Positions 43,747-50,751 of a stretch of 64,000 bases of DNA are shown in pieces. Numbering within the stretch: the first letter of the stretch is position 1; each line of letters begins with the position of its first letter. The notes under the pieces were generated by a model. It did not search any database, had not been told where the DNA came from, and saw nothing but the letters and a program-made list of their open reading frames with translations. Position numbers and translations under genes: made by a program. The stretch comes from Longimicrobium sp. (GTDB lineage Bacteria; Gemmatimonadota; Gemmatimonadetes; Longimicrobiales; Longimicrobiaceae): assembly GCF_036388275.1 (NCBI RefSeq), contig NZ_DASVSF010000071.1, positions 1 to 64,000 on the forward strand. The letters run 5' to 3'.

Positions 43747-43775
43747 ACGATGACAAAGATCCACAACCATGTCAA
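43747..43775 (-). promoter_or_regulatory. Possible promoter of the small-protein operon
   Basis: A perfect TTGACA on the minus strand (43775-43770) lies about 65 nt before gene A. The -10 region at the right distance (around 43747-43752) matches poorly. Confidence 0.35.
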
Positions 43776-43938
43776 GGGTGTCCAGAATACGCCATCGTTG
43801 GTACATCCAGTGCCGCTGCAACGCCTTGCATCGGCTGCAATCCAGGCCCGGGTTCCGTCCGCCCCTAGCCCCAGCCGCCACGACTGCCCATCTTCGCTCG
43901 ATGTCCCGTAACCCTGATTCCCCGACCGCGCGTGCTCG

Positions 43939-45501
43939 ATGTCCGACCTGATCCTTTCCGCCCGGCGCATTCACGTCTTGGGCGCTCACCCGCCGGTGCA
44001 GGCGCTGCTCATCCGCGACGGGCGGATCGTCGTTGCGGGGACGGTGGACGAGGTGCGTGGGGCGGCGCTGCCGGGCGCGGTGACGGAGCACGTTGACGGC
44101 GTGGTGACGCCGGGGCTGACGGACGCCCACGTGCACCTGACCACGTGGGCGCTCGCCAGGCGGCGCGTGGACCTGAACGCCGCGCCGACCCTGGGCGACG
44201 GCGTCTCCGCCGTCGCGGATGTCGCGCGCGCGGGCGAGGGGTGGGTGCGGGGGCTGGGATGGGACCGGCATCGCTGGGGCACCCTGCCGACGAAGGAGCC
44301 GCTGGATCGGGTTTGCCCACGGCGTCCCGTGTTCCTGCAGAGCCACGACCTGCACGGCATCTGGGTGAACAGCGAGGCCCTGCGCCGCTGCGGTATCACC
44401 CGGGACACGCCGGACCCGGATGGCGGCGAGATCGTTCGCGACCCCGCCACGGGCGAGCCCACCGGCGTGCTGCTCGAAGAGGCGATGAAGCTCGTGTCCG
44501 CGCACCTGCCCCCGGATTCGCCGGAGGACGTGCGCGACGCGCTGCTGGATGCCCAGCGGGAGTGCCATGCGCTGGGCCTCACCGGCGTGCACTCGGTGGA
44601 GGTGACGGGGCTCCAGGACTTCAGCACGATGGAGCAGGATGGCGTGCTGCGCCTTCGCGTGCTGCAGGCTATCCAGCTCAACCAGTTGGCGAACGCCATC
44701 GGCGTGGGGCTGCGCAGCGGGTTCGGCGGGGAATGGATCCGCATCGGCGGGCTGAAGATGTTCCTGGACGGAGCGCTGGGCTCGCGCACCGCCTGGATGC
44801 GCGAGCCGTACGAGGGCACGCCCGGCAACCTGGGCATCAGCACGTTGCCCCCCGACGAGTTCCGCGCGCACGTCCGCCGGGCCGCGGAGGCGGGGATCTC
44901 GTCCACGGTTCACGCCATCGGCGACGCGGCGGTGGAGCTGGCGATCGACGTGCTGGGTTCGGCGCCGCGGGTGGGCGCGATGCCGCACCGCATCGAGCAC
45001 GTGCAGCTGTGCCCGCCCGACCTGTGGGAGCGGGCCGGGCGGTCGGGGCTGATCGGGTCGATGCAGCCGATCCACCTGATGACTGACATCCCTACCGCCG
45101 AGCGCAACTGGGGGCACGAGCGGTCACGGGGCGCCTACCCGTTCTCGCACCTGCTGCGGGCCGGGATGACGCTGGCCTTCGGCTCGGACGTGCCGGTGGA
45201 ATCGTGCGATCCGCGGCTGGGGCTGTTCTCCGCCGTCCATCGCGTGGGGTGGGATGGCGAGCCGGCGGATGGATGGTGGCAGGAGAATGCCGTTACGCCA
45301 GAGCAGGCGCTGCGGGCATACACCGAGGGCCCCGCCGCCGCCGCGGGGCTGGCCCACCGCACCGGCCGGCTGCTTCCCGGCTACGACGCCGACCTGGTGG
45401 CGTGGGACGTCGATCCGCTGGCGTGCACGCCTGACGAGGTGCGCGGCATGACCTGCCTGCTGACGATGGTGGCGGGCGAAACCGTCCACCGTGCCGCCTG
45501 A
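43939..45501 (+). CDS. Amidohydrolase family 3 (YtcJ-like)
   Basis: The protein has 520 residues, typical length for YtcJ-type metal-dependent hydrolases. The HxH motif is in GLTDAHVHLTTWALARRRVD. Further features are LQSHDLHGIWVNSEALR, LKMFLDGALGSRTAWM (likely metal region), VHAIGDAAVELAID, the HRIEHVQLC segment and GSDVPVESCDPRLGLF with the catalytic Asp. The substrate is unknown; relatives act on amides, carbamates or cyclic ureas. It is followed after 32 nt by two coupled genes that end in a sirtuin. Confidence 0.9.
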   Translation: MSDLILSARRIHVLGAHPPVQALLIRDGRIVVAGTVDEVRGAALPGAVTEHVDGVVTPGLTDAHVHLTTWALARRRVDLNAAPTLGDGVSAVADVARAGEGWVRGLGWDRHRWGTLPTKEPLDRVCPRRPVFLQSHDLHGIWVNSEALRRCGITRDTPDPDGGEIVRDPATGEPTGVLLEEAMKLVSAHLPPDSPEDVRDALLDAQRECHALGLTGVHSVEVTGLQDFSTMEQDGVLRLRVLQAIQLNQLANAIGVGLRSGFGGEWIRIGGLKMFLDGALGSRTAWMREPYEGTPGNLGISTLPPDEFRAHVRRAAEAGISSTVHAIGDAAVELAIDVLGSAPRVGAMPHRIEHVQLCPPDLWERAGRSGLIGSMQPIHLMTDIPTAERNWGHERSRGAYPFSHLLRAGMTLAFGSDVPVESCDPRLGLFSAVHRVGWDGEPADGWWQENAVTPEQALRAYTEGPAAAAGLAHRTGRLLPGYDADLVAWDVDPLACTPDEVRGMTCLLTMVAGETVHRAA

Positions 45502-45533
45502 CCGCGTCGGCATCGCCTTCGGATCGACACCTC

Positions 45534-45905
45534 ATGGTTGCCGAATCGATCGTCCTGTACCGCCCCGTCGGCGTCGCGGAGCTGGAGTTGATCGAGCGGA
45601 GCGGATGGCGTGCGTTTCCGCCCCGCCTCGCGCATCAGCCGTTCTTCTATCCCGTCGCCAACGAGGCGTACGCCGTGCAGATCGCGCGTGACTGGAACAC
45701 GAAGGACGCGGCGTCGGGATACGCGGGCTTCGTAACGCGGTTCCACGTGCGTAGCGAGTTCCTGGCCCGCTATCCGCTCCAGACCGCGGGCGCGGCGGTG
45801 CACCAGGAATACTGGATTCCCGCGGAAGACATGGATGCGTTGAACGCGGCGATTGTCGGCACCATCGACATCGTGGCCGAGTTCCGCGGCGAGGTTCCCG
45901 CGTGA
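45534..45905 (+). CDS. Small protein, family sometimes labelled ADP-ribosylation/crystallin J1
   Basis: The protein has 123 residues. The pattern VLYRPVGVAELELIERSGWR, PPRLAHQPFFYPVANEAYA, then FVTRFHVRSEFLARYPLQT and YWIPAEDMDALNAAIVG resembles a widespread small bacterial family that is often given an ADP-ribosylation label. I recall it only from annotation style and cannot verify activity. It overlaps the sirtuin gene by 4 nt, so a link to NAD+ chemistry is plausible. Confidence 0.65.
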   Translation: MVAESIVLYRPVGVAELELIERSGWRAFPPRLAHQPFFYPVANEAYAVQIARDWNTKDAASGYAGFVTRFHVRSEFLARYPLQTAGAAVHQEYWIPAEDMDALNAAIVGTIDIVAEFRGEVPA

Positions 45906-46675
45906 CGCCGGAAGGATTGGCGCGCGCGGCGGAGATCCTGGCGCGGGCGGAACGAGTGGTGGTGAGCAGCGGGGCGGGGATGTCGAAGGAGAGCGGCATC
46001 CCCACCTTCCGCGACGCCATGGAGGGGCTGTGGGCCAACTTCGACCCGCAGGAGCTGGCGACGGAGCAGGGATTTCGCCGCGACCCGCGCCGCGTGTGGA
46101 GCTGGTACGCGTGGCGGCGCCAGCGCATCGCCGAGGCGCGGCCCAACGCGGGCCACTTCGCGGTCGCGGAGATGGCGACGGTGATTCCCTCGCTGGCGGT
46201 CGTGACGCAGAACGTCGATGGGCTGCACACGGACGCGGGATCGGCGGATGTCATCGAGGTGCACGGGAGCATCCGCCGCGTAAAGTGCCTGGACCGCGGG
46301 CACCTCTTTTCCGGCGAGCTGCCTCCGTACGCAGACGGCGAGGAGCAGGACCCGCCCGCGTGCCCCGTTTGCGGATCACCGCTGCGGCCCGACGTGGTGT
46401 GGTTCGGCGAGATGCTGCCGGCCGCCGCAGTCGAACGCGCGTGGTCGCTCGCCGGGCGTTGCGATGCCATGCTGCTGATTGGCACCAGCGGCACCGTCTG
46501 GCCCGCGGCCGAGCTGCCGCTGGTCGCGCGCCGGGCGGGGGCACGCATCATTGAGGTAAACCCCGCGCCCTCGGAGCTCACCCACGCGGCGGACGTGTTC
46601 CTGCAGGGTCCAGCCGGCCAGGTGCTTCCCACGCTGCTGGACGAAACCCGTCGGCGGAAGACCTCGGCGAGTTGA
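45902..46675 (+). CDS. Sirtuin NAD-dependent deacylase with altered zinc site
   Basis: The protein has 257 residues from a GTG overlapping the previous stop. Rossmann and NAD motifs: VVVSSGAGMSKESGIPTFRD and VTQNVDGLH. Catalytic His121 is in EVHGSIRR. The zinc ribbon normally has two CxxC pairs. Here the second is intact (CPVC, 154-157) but the first reads CLDRGH (Cys129, no second Cys), so His134 may replace it or the site may be weakened. It removes acyl groups, or ADP-ribosyl in related proteins, using NAD+. Coupling to a putative ADP-ribosylation-related protein is notable. Confidence 0.9.
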   Translation: MTPEGLARAAEILARAERVVVSSGAGMSKESGIPTFRDAMEGLWANFDPQELATEQGFRRDPRRVWSWYAWRRQRIAEARPNAGHFAVAEMATVIPSLAVVTQNVDGLHTDAGSADVIEVHGSIRRVKCLDRGHLFSGELPPYADGEEQDPPACPVCGSPLRPDVVWFGEMLPAAAVERAWSLAGRCDAMLLIGTSGTVWPAAELPLVARRAGARIIEVNPAPSELTHAADVFLQGPAGQVLPTLLDETRRRKTSAS

Positions 46676-46930
46676 TCTGTTCAAGTCCTTCCTTCCGCGG
46701 AGATCTTTCGGCAGTCGTGCTAGACAGGACGTATTCATAGACCGAGGGTGTAGCTGGCCCTGCTGCATAAACTTAGGTGTAGCTGTCTGTGGATTCGCCC
46801 GGGAATTCACACGAACTGGACCTGATCAACAACCATTGCCGACTTGTGTGCGGACCCGCATGTTTCGCGGGTAGAGTTCCCGGGCGTTCACGCGCCTGTT
46901 CGATTGGTCCCACCCGCCGCGGCTCTTCCA

Positions 46931-48418
46931 ATGTCCATCCATCACACGTTCATTCGTGCCGCCACGTTCGCGGCGCTTGCGCTGTGCGTCGCCGTTCCCG
47001 CCGCCGCGCAGCCGACGCTTCCGGTGGAGGTGTTCGCCGGGCGGATGGACTTCGGCTCGCGGACGGGGCTTCGCGACCAGGATCTGGCCGGCGTACGGCT
47101 GGGGCTGGACATCCGCGACTACGCGGGGATCAGCGGCTTCTACTGGCGGGGCGTGGACCGCGAGAACAGCAAGGCCGCGCCCGTGCAGGCGTTCGGCGCC
47201 GAGGCGCAGCTGAACCTGAACTCCGGCCGCGGCCTGACGCCCTTCCTGGTGGGCGGCGTGGGCCGGATCGACTTCCTGGAGGGCTACGCCGATTCCGCCG
47301 CCGCCATGCCGGAAGACATCAACGCGCTGATCGCGGGCGGCGGGGCGCGGCTGGACCTGGGCCGCGTGGGGCTGGTGGGCGCGGTGCGCAGCTACCTCTT
47401 CGAATCGCGGGACGAGGATTCCGAGGACCTGCGCAGCAACCTGCTGTGGAGCGCCGGGTTATCGTTCCGGCTGGGTTCGTCCGGCCGGCGTGCCGCCGTG
47501 GCCGCCGCGCCCGCCGTGATCCGGCAGACGCCCGACACCGTGTACGTGTCTCGTGAGGGCGCCGCGCAACCCGCTCGTGGAGAGGCCGCACGCGACGAGT
47601 CGGAGCGCTTCATCACCATTCCCATCCCCAAGGAAGGCGAGATCTACCTGCGCTACGGCCCGGCGGATTCGTCAGCGGTCAACCGTCGCCCGGCGGTGAA
47701 CGGCCCGCCGATGACGGATGCGCAGGTGAACGACATCCGCCGCCAGGTGCTGGCGGACCTGGAGCCCGTGCTGCGCGGGCTGATGGCCGAGCAGCGCGAG
47801 CAGATGCGCGACCTGATCCGCGACGAGGTGGCGCGCGTGGGCGCCGCCGGCCTGTCGCCCGCCGAGGAGGCGCGAATGCTGGAGCTGGTGGAGGCCCGGC
47901 TGGCGCTGCGCCTGCGCGACGAGCTTGCGCGCGCCGGGGTGGAGCCGGGCGTGGCGCCCGCGCCTGAACCGGACGGGAACGGCTTCGATCCGCGTCCCCG
48001 GGCGTGGTGGCCGTACGCCGGCGGCAACCTCGACCATCCGGGCCAGTTCGTGATGGGCATCCGCACGGACCTGGGCCCGCTGAGCGCCTCGCGTCCCGCG
48101 CTGCGGCTGGTGCCCGAGGCCGCGATCGGCTTCGGCGAGGCCACCAACTCGGTGATGATCGCCGGGCACTTCCAGTACGACCTGGACACGGTGAACCTGC
48201 GCGGCACGTCCATCATCCCGTACGGCTACGCGGGACCCGGCTTCCTGTTCCTGGGCGATCCGCCGCGCGGCCGCGCCAAGACGGAGGCCGTGCTGAACTT
48301 CGGGTACGGCATCGTGGTGCCGGTGCCCAACCGCGGCTCGAGCCCGCGCGTGTTCATCGAGCACCAGGGCGTGGACCTGTTCGACCTCAACCGCCTGATC
48401 ATCGGCCTGCGCCTGTAA
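46931..48418 (+). CDS. Outer-membrane protein with two barrel-like domains and helical linker
   Basis: The protein has 495 residues. The ATG at 46931 opens a signal peptide (ATFAALALCVAVPAAAQ). Residues about 25-185 form barrel-like strands (VEVFAGRMDFGSRTG to SAGLSFRLG). The middle (about 265-345) is a long helical stretch (NDIRRQVLADLEPVLRGLMA, then LELVEARLALRLRDELARAG). Residues about 355-495 form a second barrel-like domain ending DLFDLNRLIIGLRL with the C-terminal aromatic/Leu pattern of barrel proteins. The 255-bp gap before it has two GTGTAGCTG copies and a small hairpin but no clear promoter. Confidence 0.75.
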   Translation: MSIHHTFIRAATFAALALCVAVPAAAQPTLPVEVFAGRMDFGSRTGLRDQDLAGVRLGLDIRDYAGISGFYWRGVDRENSKAAPVQAFGAEAQLNLNSGRGLTPFLVGGVGRIDFLEGYADSAAAMPEDINALIAGGGARLDLGRVGLVGAVRSYLFESRDEDSEDLRSNLLWSAGLSFRLGSSGRRAAVAAAPAVIRQTPDTVYVSREGAAQPARGEAARDESERFITIPIPKEGEIYLRYGPADSSAVNRRPAVNGPPMTDAQVNDIRRQVLADLEPVLRGLMAEQREQMRDLIRDEVARVGAAGLSPAEEARMLELVEARLALRLRDELARAGVEPGVAPAPEPDGNGFDPRPRAWWPYAGGNLDHPGQFVMGIRTDLGPLSASRPALRLVPEAAIGFGEATNSVMIAGHFQYDLDTVNLRGTSIIPYGYAGPGFLFLGDPPRGRAKTEAVLNFGYGIVVPVPNRGSSPRVFIEHQGVDLFDLNRLIIGLRL

Positions 48419-48436
48419 CTGACCGCGAATCCTTCT

Positions 48437-48621
48437 GTCATCCTGAAGAAGCGGCCACGCGGAACCTGCCGCTGCACCGTGGACGGCAGCGACTGAAGCA
48501 TCCGCCACATACTGCGGCTGGAGGCACGGCTCCCGCGGCTTCACGGCAGCTGTGTCGTCCTTCAGTCGCTGCGGAAAATGGTGCAGGGGAGAGTGCGATG
48601 GGGCCGCTCCTTCAGGATGAC
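48437..48621. repeat. MITE-like element with terminal inverted repeats
   Basis: The 185-bp element begins GTCATCCTGAAGAAGCGGCC and ends with the inverted GGCCGCTCCTTCAGGATGAC, a 20-bp terminal inverted repeat with one mismatch. The interior has no gene. Related ends occur at 21294, 22734, 26341 and about 26960. Target-site duplication could not be confirmed. Confidence 0.65.
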
Positions 48622-48657
48622 AACCCGGGGTTTTGTGGCGACGAACAGGAGAGCGGG

Positions 48658-49347
48658 ATGCGCGTGATCGGGCTGCTGGGCGGGATGAGCTGGGAGTCGA
48701 CGGCCGAGTACTACCGCATCATCAACCAGGAAGTACGGCGGCGGATTGGCGGGCAGCACTCTGCGCGCATCGTGATGTACAGCGTGGATTTCGACGATGT
48801 CGCACAGCTGCAGCACGCGGGTGACTGGGATGGCTGCACCGACCTGCTGGCGGACGGCGCCCGGCGGCTGAAGGCGGGCGGAGCGGACTTCGCGCTGCTC
48901 TGCACCAACACCATGCACAAGGTGCTGCCGCAGGCGGAGTCGGACGTCGATCTGCCGTTCGTGCACATCGCCGATGCTACGGCGGACGCGATCCGGGCGG
49001 CGGGGCAAACGCGGGTGGCGCTGCTGGGAACGCGCTTCACGATGGAGCACGACTTCTACCACGCCCGCCTGGCGGATTCCGGCATCGAGACGCTGATCCC
49101 CGGCGACGCGGATCGCGAGACGGTCCACCGTGTGATCTACGACGAGCTGGTGCGCGGCGTGATCTCCGGCGAGTCCCGCCAGGAGTACGTCCGCATCATC
49201 CGCGCGCTGACGGATCGCGGGGCCGAGGGCGTGGTCCTGGGCTGCACCGAGATCCCGCTCCTTGTCGGCCCAGCCGATTGCCCGGTTCCCCTCTTCGACA
49301 CGACGCGCATCCACGCGGAAGCGGCGGTGGACCGGGCGCTCGCGTAG
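48658..49347 (+). CDS. Aspartate/glutamate racemase family protein
   Basis: The protein has 229 residues. It is a PLP-independent two-Cys racemase: MRVIGLLGGMSWESTAEYYR at the N-terminus, first catalytic Cys in LLCTNTMHK, second in VLGCTEIPLL. The form is that of the YgeA/aspartate racemase group. ATG 48658 has AGGAG upstream. Products would be D-Asp or D-Glu; the substrate is not settled by sequence. It ends at a perfect hairpin shared with the convergent lipoprotein gene. Confidence 0.92.
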   Translation: MRVIGLLGGMSWESTAEYYRIINQEVRRRIGGQHSARIVMYSVDFDDVAQLQHAGDWDGCTDLLADGARRLKAGGADFALLCTNTMHKVLPQAESDVDLPFVHIADATADAIRAAGQTRVALLGTRFTMEHDFYHARLADSGIETLIPGDADRETVHRVIYDELVRGVISGESRQEYVRIIRALTDRGAEGVVLGCTEIPLLVGPADCPVPLFDTTRIHAEAAVDRALA

Positions 49348-49361
49348 ACGTCGCAGAAAAA

Positions 49362-49402
49362 GAAGCGGGGGGCAGGGCACCAGGTGCCCTGCCCCCCGCT
49401 TC
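49362..49402 (-). terminator. Perfect 20-bp-arm terminator hairpin
   Basis: Arms of 20 bp (49362-49381 and 49383-49402) around a single base, so the folded loop opens to CACCAGGTG. On the minus strand it is followed by TTTTT, making it an efficient terminator for the gene at 49421; on the plus strand it also ends the racemase transcript. Confidence 0.9.
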
Positions 49403-49420
49403 ATCCATCCAGCCCCGTAA

Positions 49421-49693
49421 TTACGGGGTGGTCGTCTCGGCGGCCTCGGGCGTGGTGTTGCCACCGGCCGAGTCCATCGGGGCGGCGGTCGCGCCGGCGG
49501 CGCCGGCCGCGGCACCGGTGGAATCCATCGGCATGGTCGACGGCATCGGCGTGGTCGCGGCCGGGTCGGTCACGGGCATGGTGCTCTCCGTGGTCGTCGT
49601 GGTCGCCTCGGTCGCGGGCTCCTGGGCGGCTTCGTCGCCACCGCCGCAGGCGGCCAGGGCGGAGAGGGCGAGCACTGCAAGCAGCTTCTTCAT
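49421..49693 (-). CDS. Small Thr/Ala/Pro-rich lipoprotein
   Basis: The protein has 90 residues. MKKLLAVLALSALAAC is a lipoprotein signal (Cys16), then GGGDEAAQ and a low-complexity Thr/Ala/Pro/Met region (TEATTTTTEST, MPSTMPMDSTGAA). The start at 49693 is chosen from the signal. It resembles the acidic small lipoprotein at 23435 in layout but not in composition. Such tails may be disordered periplasmic spacers. Function is unknown. Confidence 0.72.
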   Translation of the reverse strand: MKKLLAVLALSALAACGGGDEAAQEPATEATTTTTESTMPVTDPAATTPMPSTMPMDSTGAAAGAAGATAAPMDSAGGNTTPEAAETTTP

Positions 49694-49908
49694 GATGAGC
49701 CTCTTTCGGAGTTTCGGTTCGCCGGGTGCTTCCATCGCCCCGGTTCGGCTCTCCATAAAGCACTCGCCGTGCCGCATCTCGACCCGCGAAAAAACCCAGC
49801 AAACATGCGGCTTTTTCCTGATCGCACCTCCCGCGGCGAGCCGTTCACGCCGGTTCCGAACACCGTACCGAACACGCGGAACTGTTCACTGAACAATCCT
49901 TGTACAAG

Positions 49909-50280
49909 CTAGCGGACGTTCTTGTACATCATGTCGATCAGCTCGTCGTACATCTTCTCGGCACCGTCGCCGCCGCCCGTGATGGCGCCGGCGGCGCAGT
50001 GCTTCAGGTGGTTGCGCATCAGCTCGCGACCTACGCTGCGCAGCGCCTCGTGCACGGAGGCGATCTGGGTCATGATGTCGGCGCAGTAGCGGTCTTCTTC
50101 CACCATCCGCTGAAGGCCGCGCACCTGGCCCTCGATGCGCCGCAGGCGCTTGAGATTGCGGTCCTTGATGGCGCCGTCCACCGCGACGGCGTGCCGGTCG
50201 CCCTCGCCACCCGTGCCGCACCCGCAGCCGCAAGTGGCGGCATCCGCCTCCGTCGCTCCCTCGCCGATGTTCGTCGCCAT
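49909..50280 (-). CDS. csoR: CsoR-family copper-sensing repressor
   Basis: The protein has 123 residues. It is an all-helical DUF156 repressor that releases DNA when Cu(I) binds. The ligands Cys66, His91 and Cys95 keep exactly the 25- and 4-residue spacing of CsoR (Cys36, His61, Cys65). The DNA/dimer helix NLKRLRRIEGQVRGLQRMVE is intact. Unusual is an N-terminal extension of about 40 residues with CGCGCG (Cys17, 19, 21). It lies 30 nt downstream of the thioredoxin gene on the same strand. Confidence 0.93.
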   Translation of the reverse strand: MATNIGEGATEADAATCGCGCGTGGEGDRHAVAVDGAIKDRNLKRLRRIEGQVRGLQRMVEEDRYCADIMTQIASVHEALRSVGRELMRNHLKHCAAGAITGGGDGAEKMYDELIDMMYKNVR

Positions 50281-50310
50281 CTCTCGTCCCGGTTCGCGCG
50301 TGGAAGCGGC

Positions 50311-50652
50311 CTACAGCAGCGCCGCCAGCTTGTTCTCGATGGCCTGCCGCGGCACGGCGCCGATCACCTGGTCTACCACCTTGCCGTCGCGGAAGAGCAG
50401 GAAAGTAGGCAGCGACCGGATGTTGAAGCGCGTGCTCACCTGCAGGTTGGCGTCGGTATCCACCTTGGCCACCTTCACCCGACCGGCGTAGTCGCCGGCG
50501 ATCTGCTTGACCGCCGGGTCCATCATCCGGCACGGCCCGCACCACGCGGCGCCGAAGTCCACGAGCACCAGCCCTTCTGCACCCTCCACTTCGGCCGCGA
50601 AGGTCTGGTCCGTCACCTCCAGCACGCCCGCCTTCGTCGTATCAGCGCTCAT
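50311..50652 (-). CDS. trxA: Thioredoxin
   Basis: The protein has 113 residues with a standard thioredoxin fold. The active site is WCGPC within FGAAWCGPCRMMDPAVKQIA, the cis-Pro region SLPTFLLFRDGKVV. A cytosolic disulfide reductase is expected as there is no signal. It is placed between copA and csoR, probably co-transcribed with csoR; a redox partner for copper stress is a fair inference. Confidence 0.94.
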   Translation of the reverse strand: MSADTTKAGVLEVTDQTFAAEVEGAEGLVLVDFGAAWCGPCRMMDPAVKQIAGDYAGRVKVAKVDTDANLQVSTRFNIRSLPTFLLFRDGKVVDQVIGAVPRQAIENKLAALL

Positions 50653-50678
50653 CTCCGCCTCCCTTTAACGGTGTCCGC

Positions 50679-50700
50679 GCCCCGGCTCCAAAACCGGGGC
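50679..50700. terminator. Hairpin between copA and trxA
   Basis: Arms GCCCCGG / CCGGGGC with CTCCAAAA loop, 50 nt beyond the copA stop. No T-run on the minus strand. It may end the copZ-cupredoxin-copA transcript. Confidence 0.5.
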
Positions 50701-50751
50701 GACACACCGAATGTAGTGTGCGGACCGTGATTGGTCCACATCATGTTGTAC

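Noticed and set aside
43513..45117. 534-codon minus-strand frame ending in small protein A
   Set aside because: Most of it is antisense to the amidohydrolase at 43939-45501. Only the last 64 codons align with the two neighbouring paralogues, so the short gene was kept.
46749..46788. Two GTGTAGCTG copies 31 bp apart before the two-barrel protein
   Set aside because: A short exact repeat could be an operator pair, but no regulator or promoter supports it and 9 bp twice is weak evidence.
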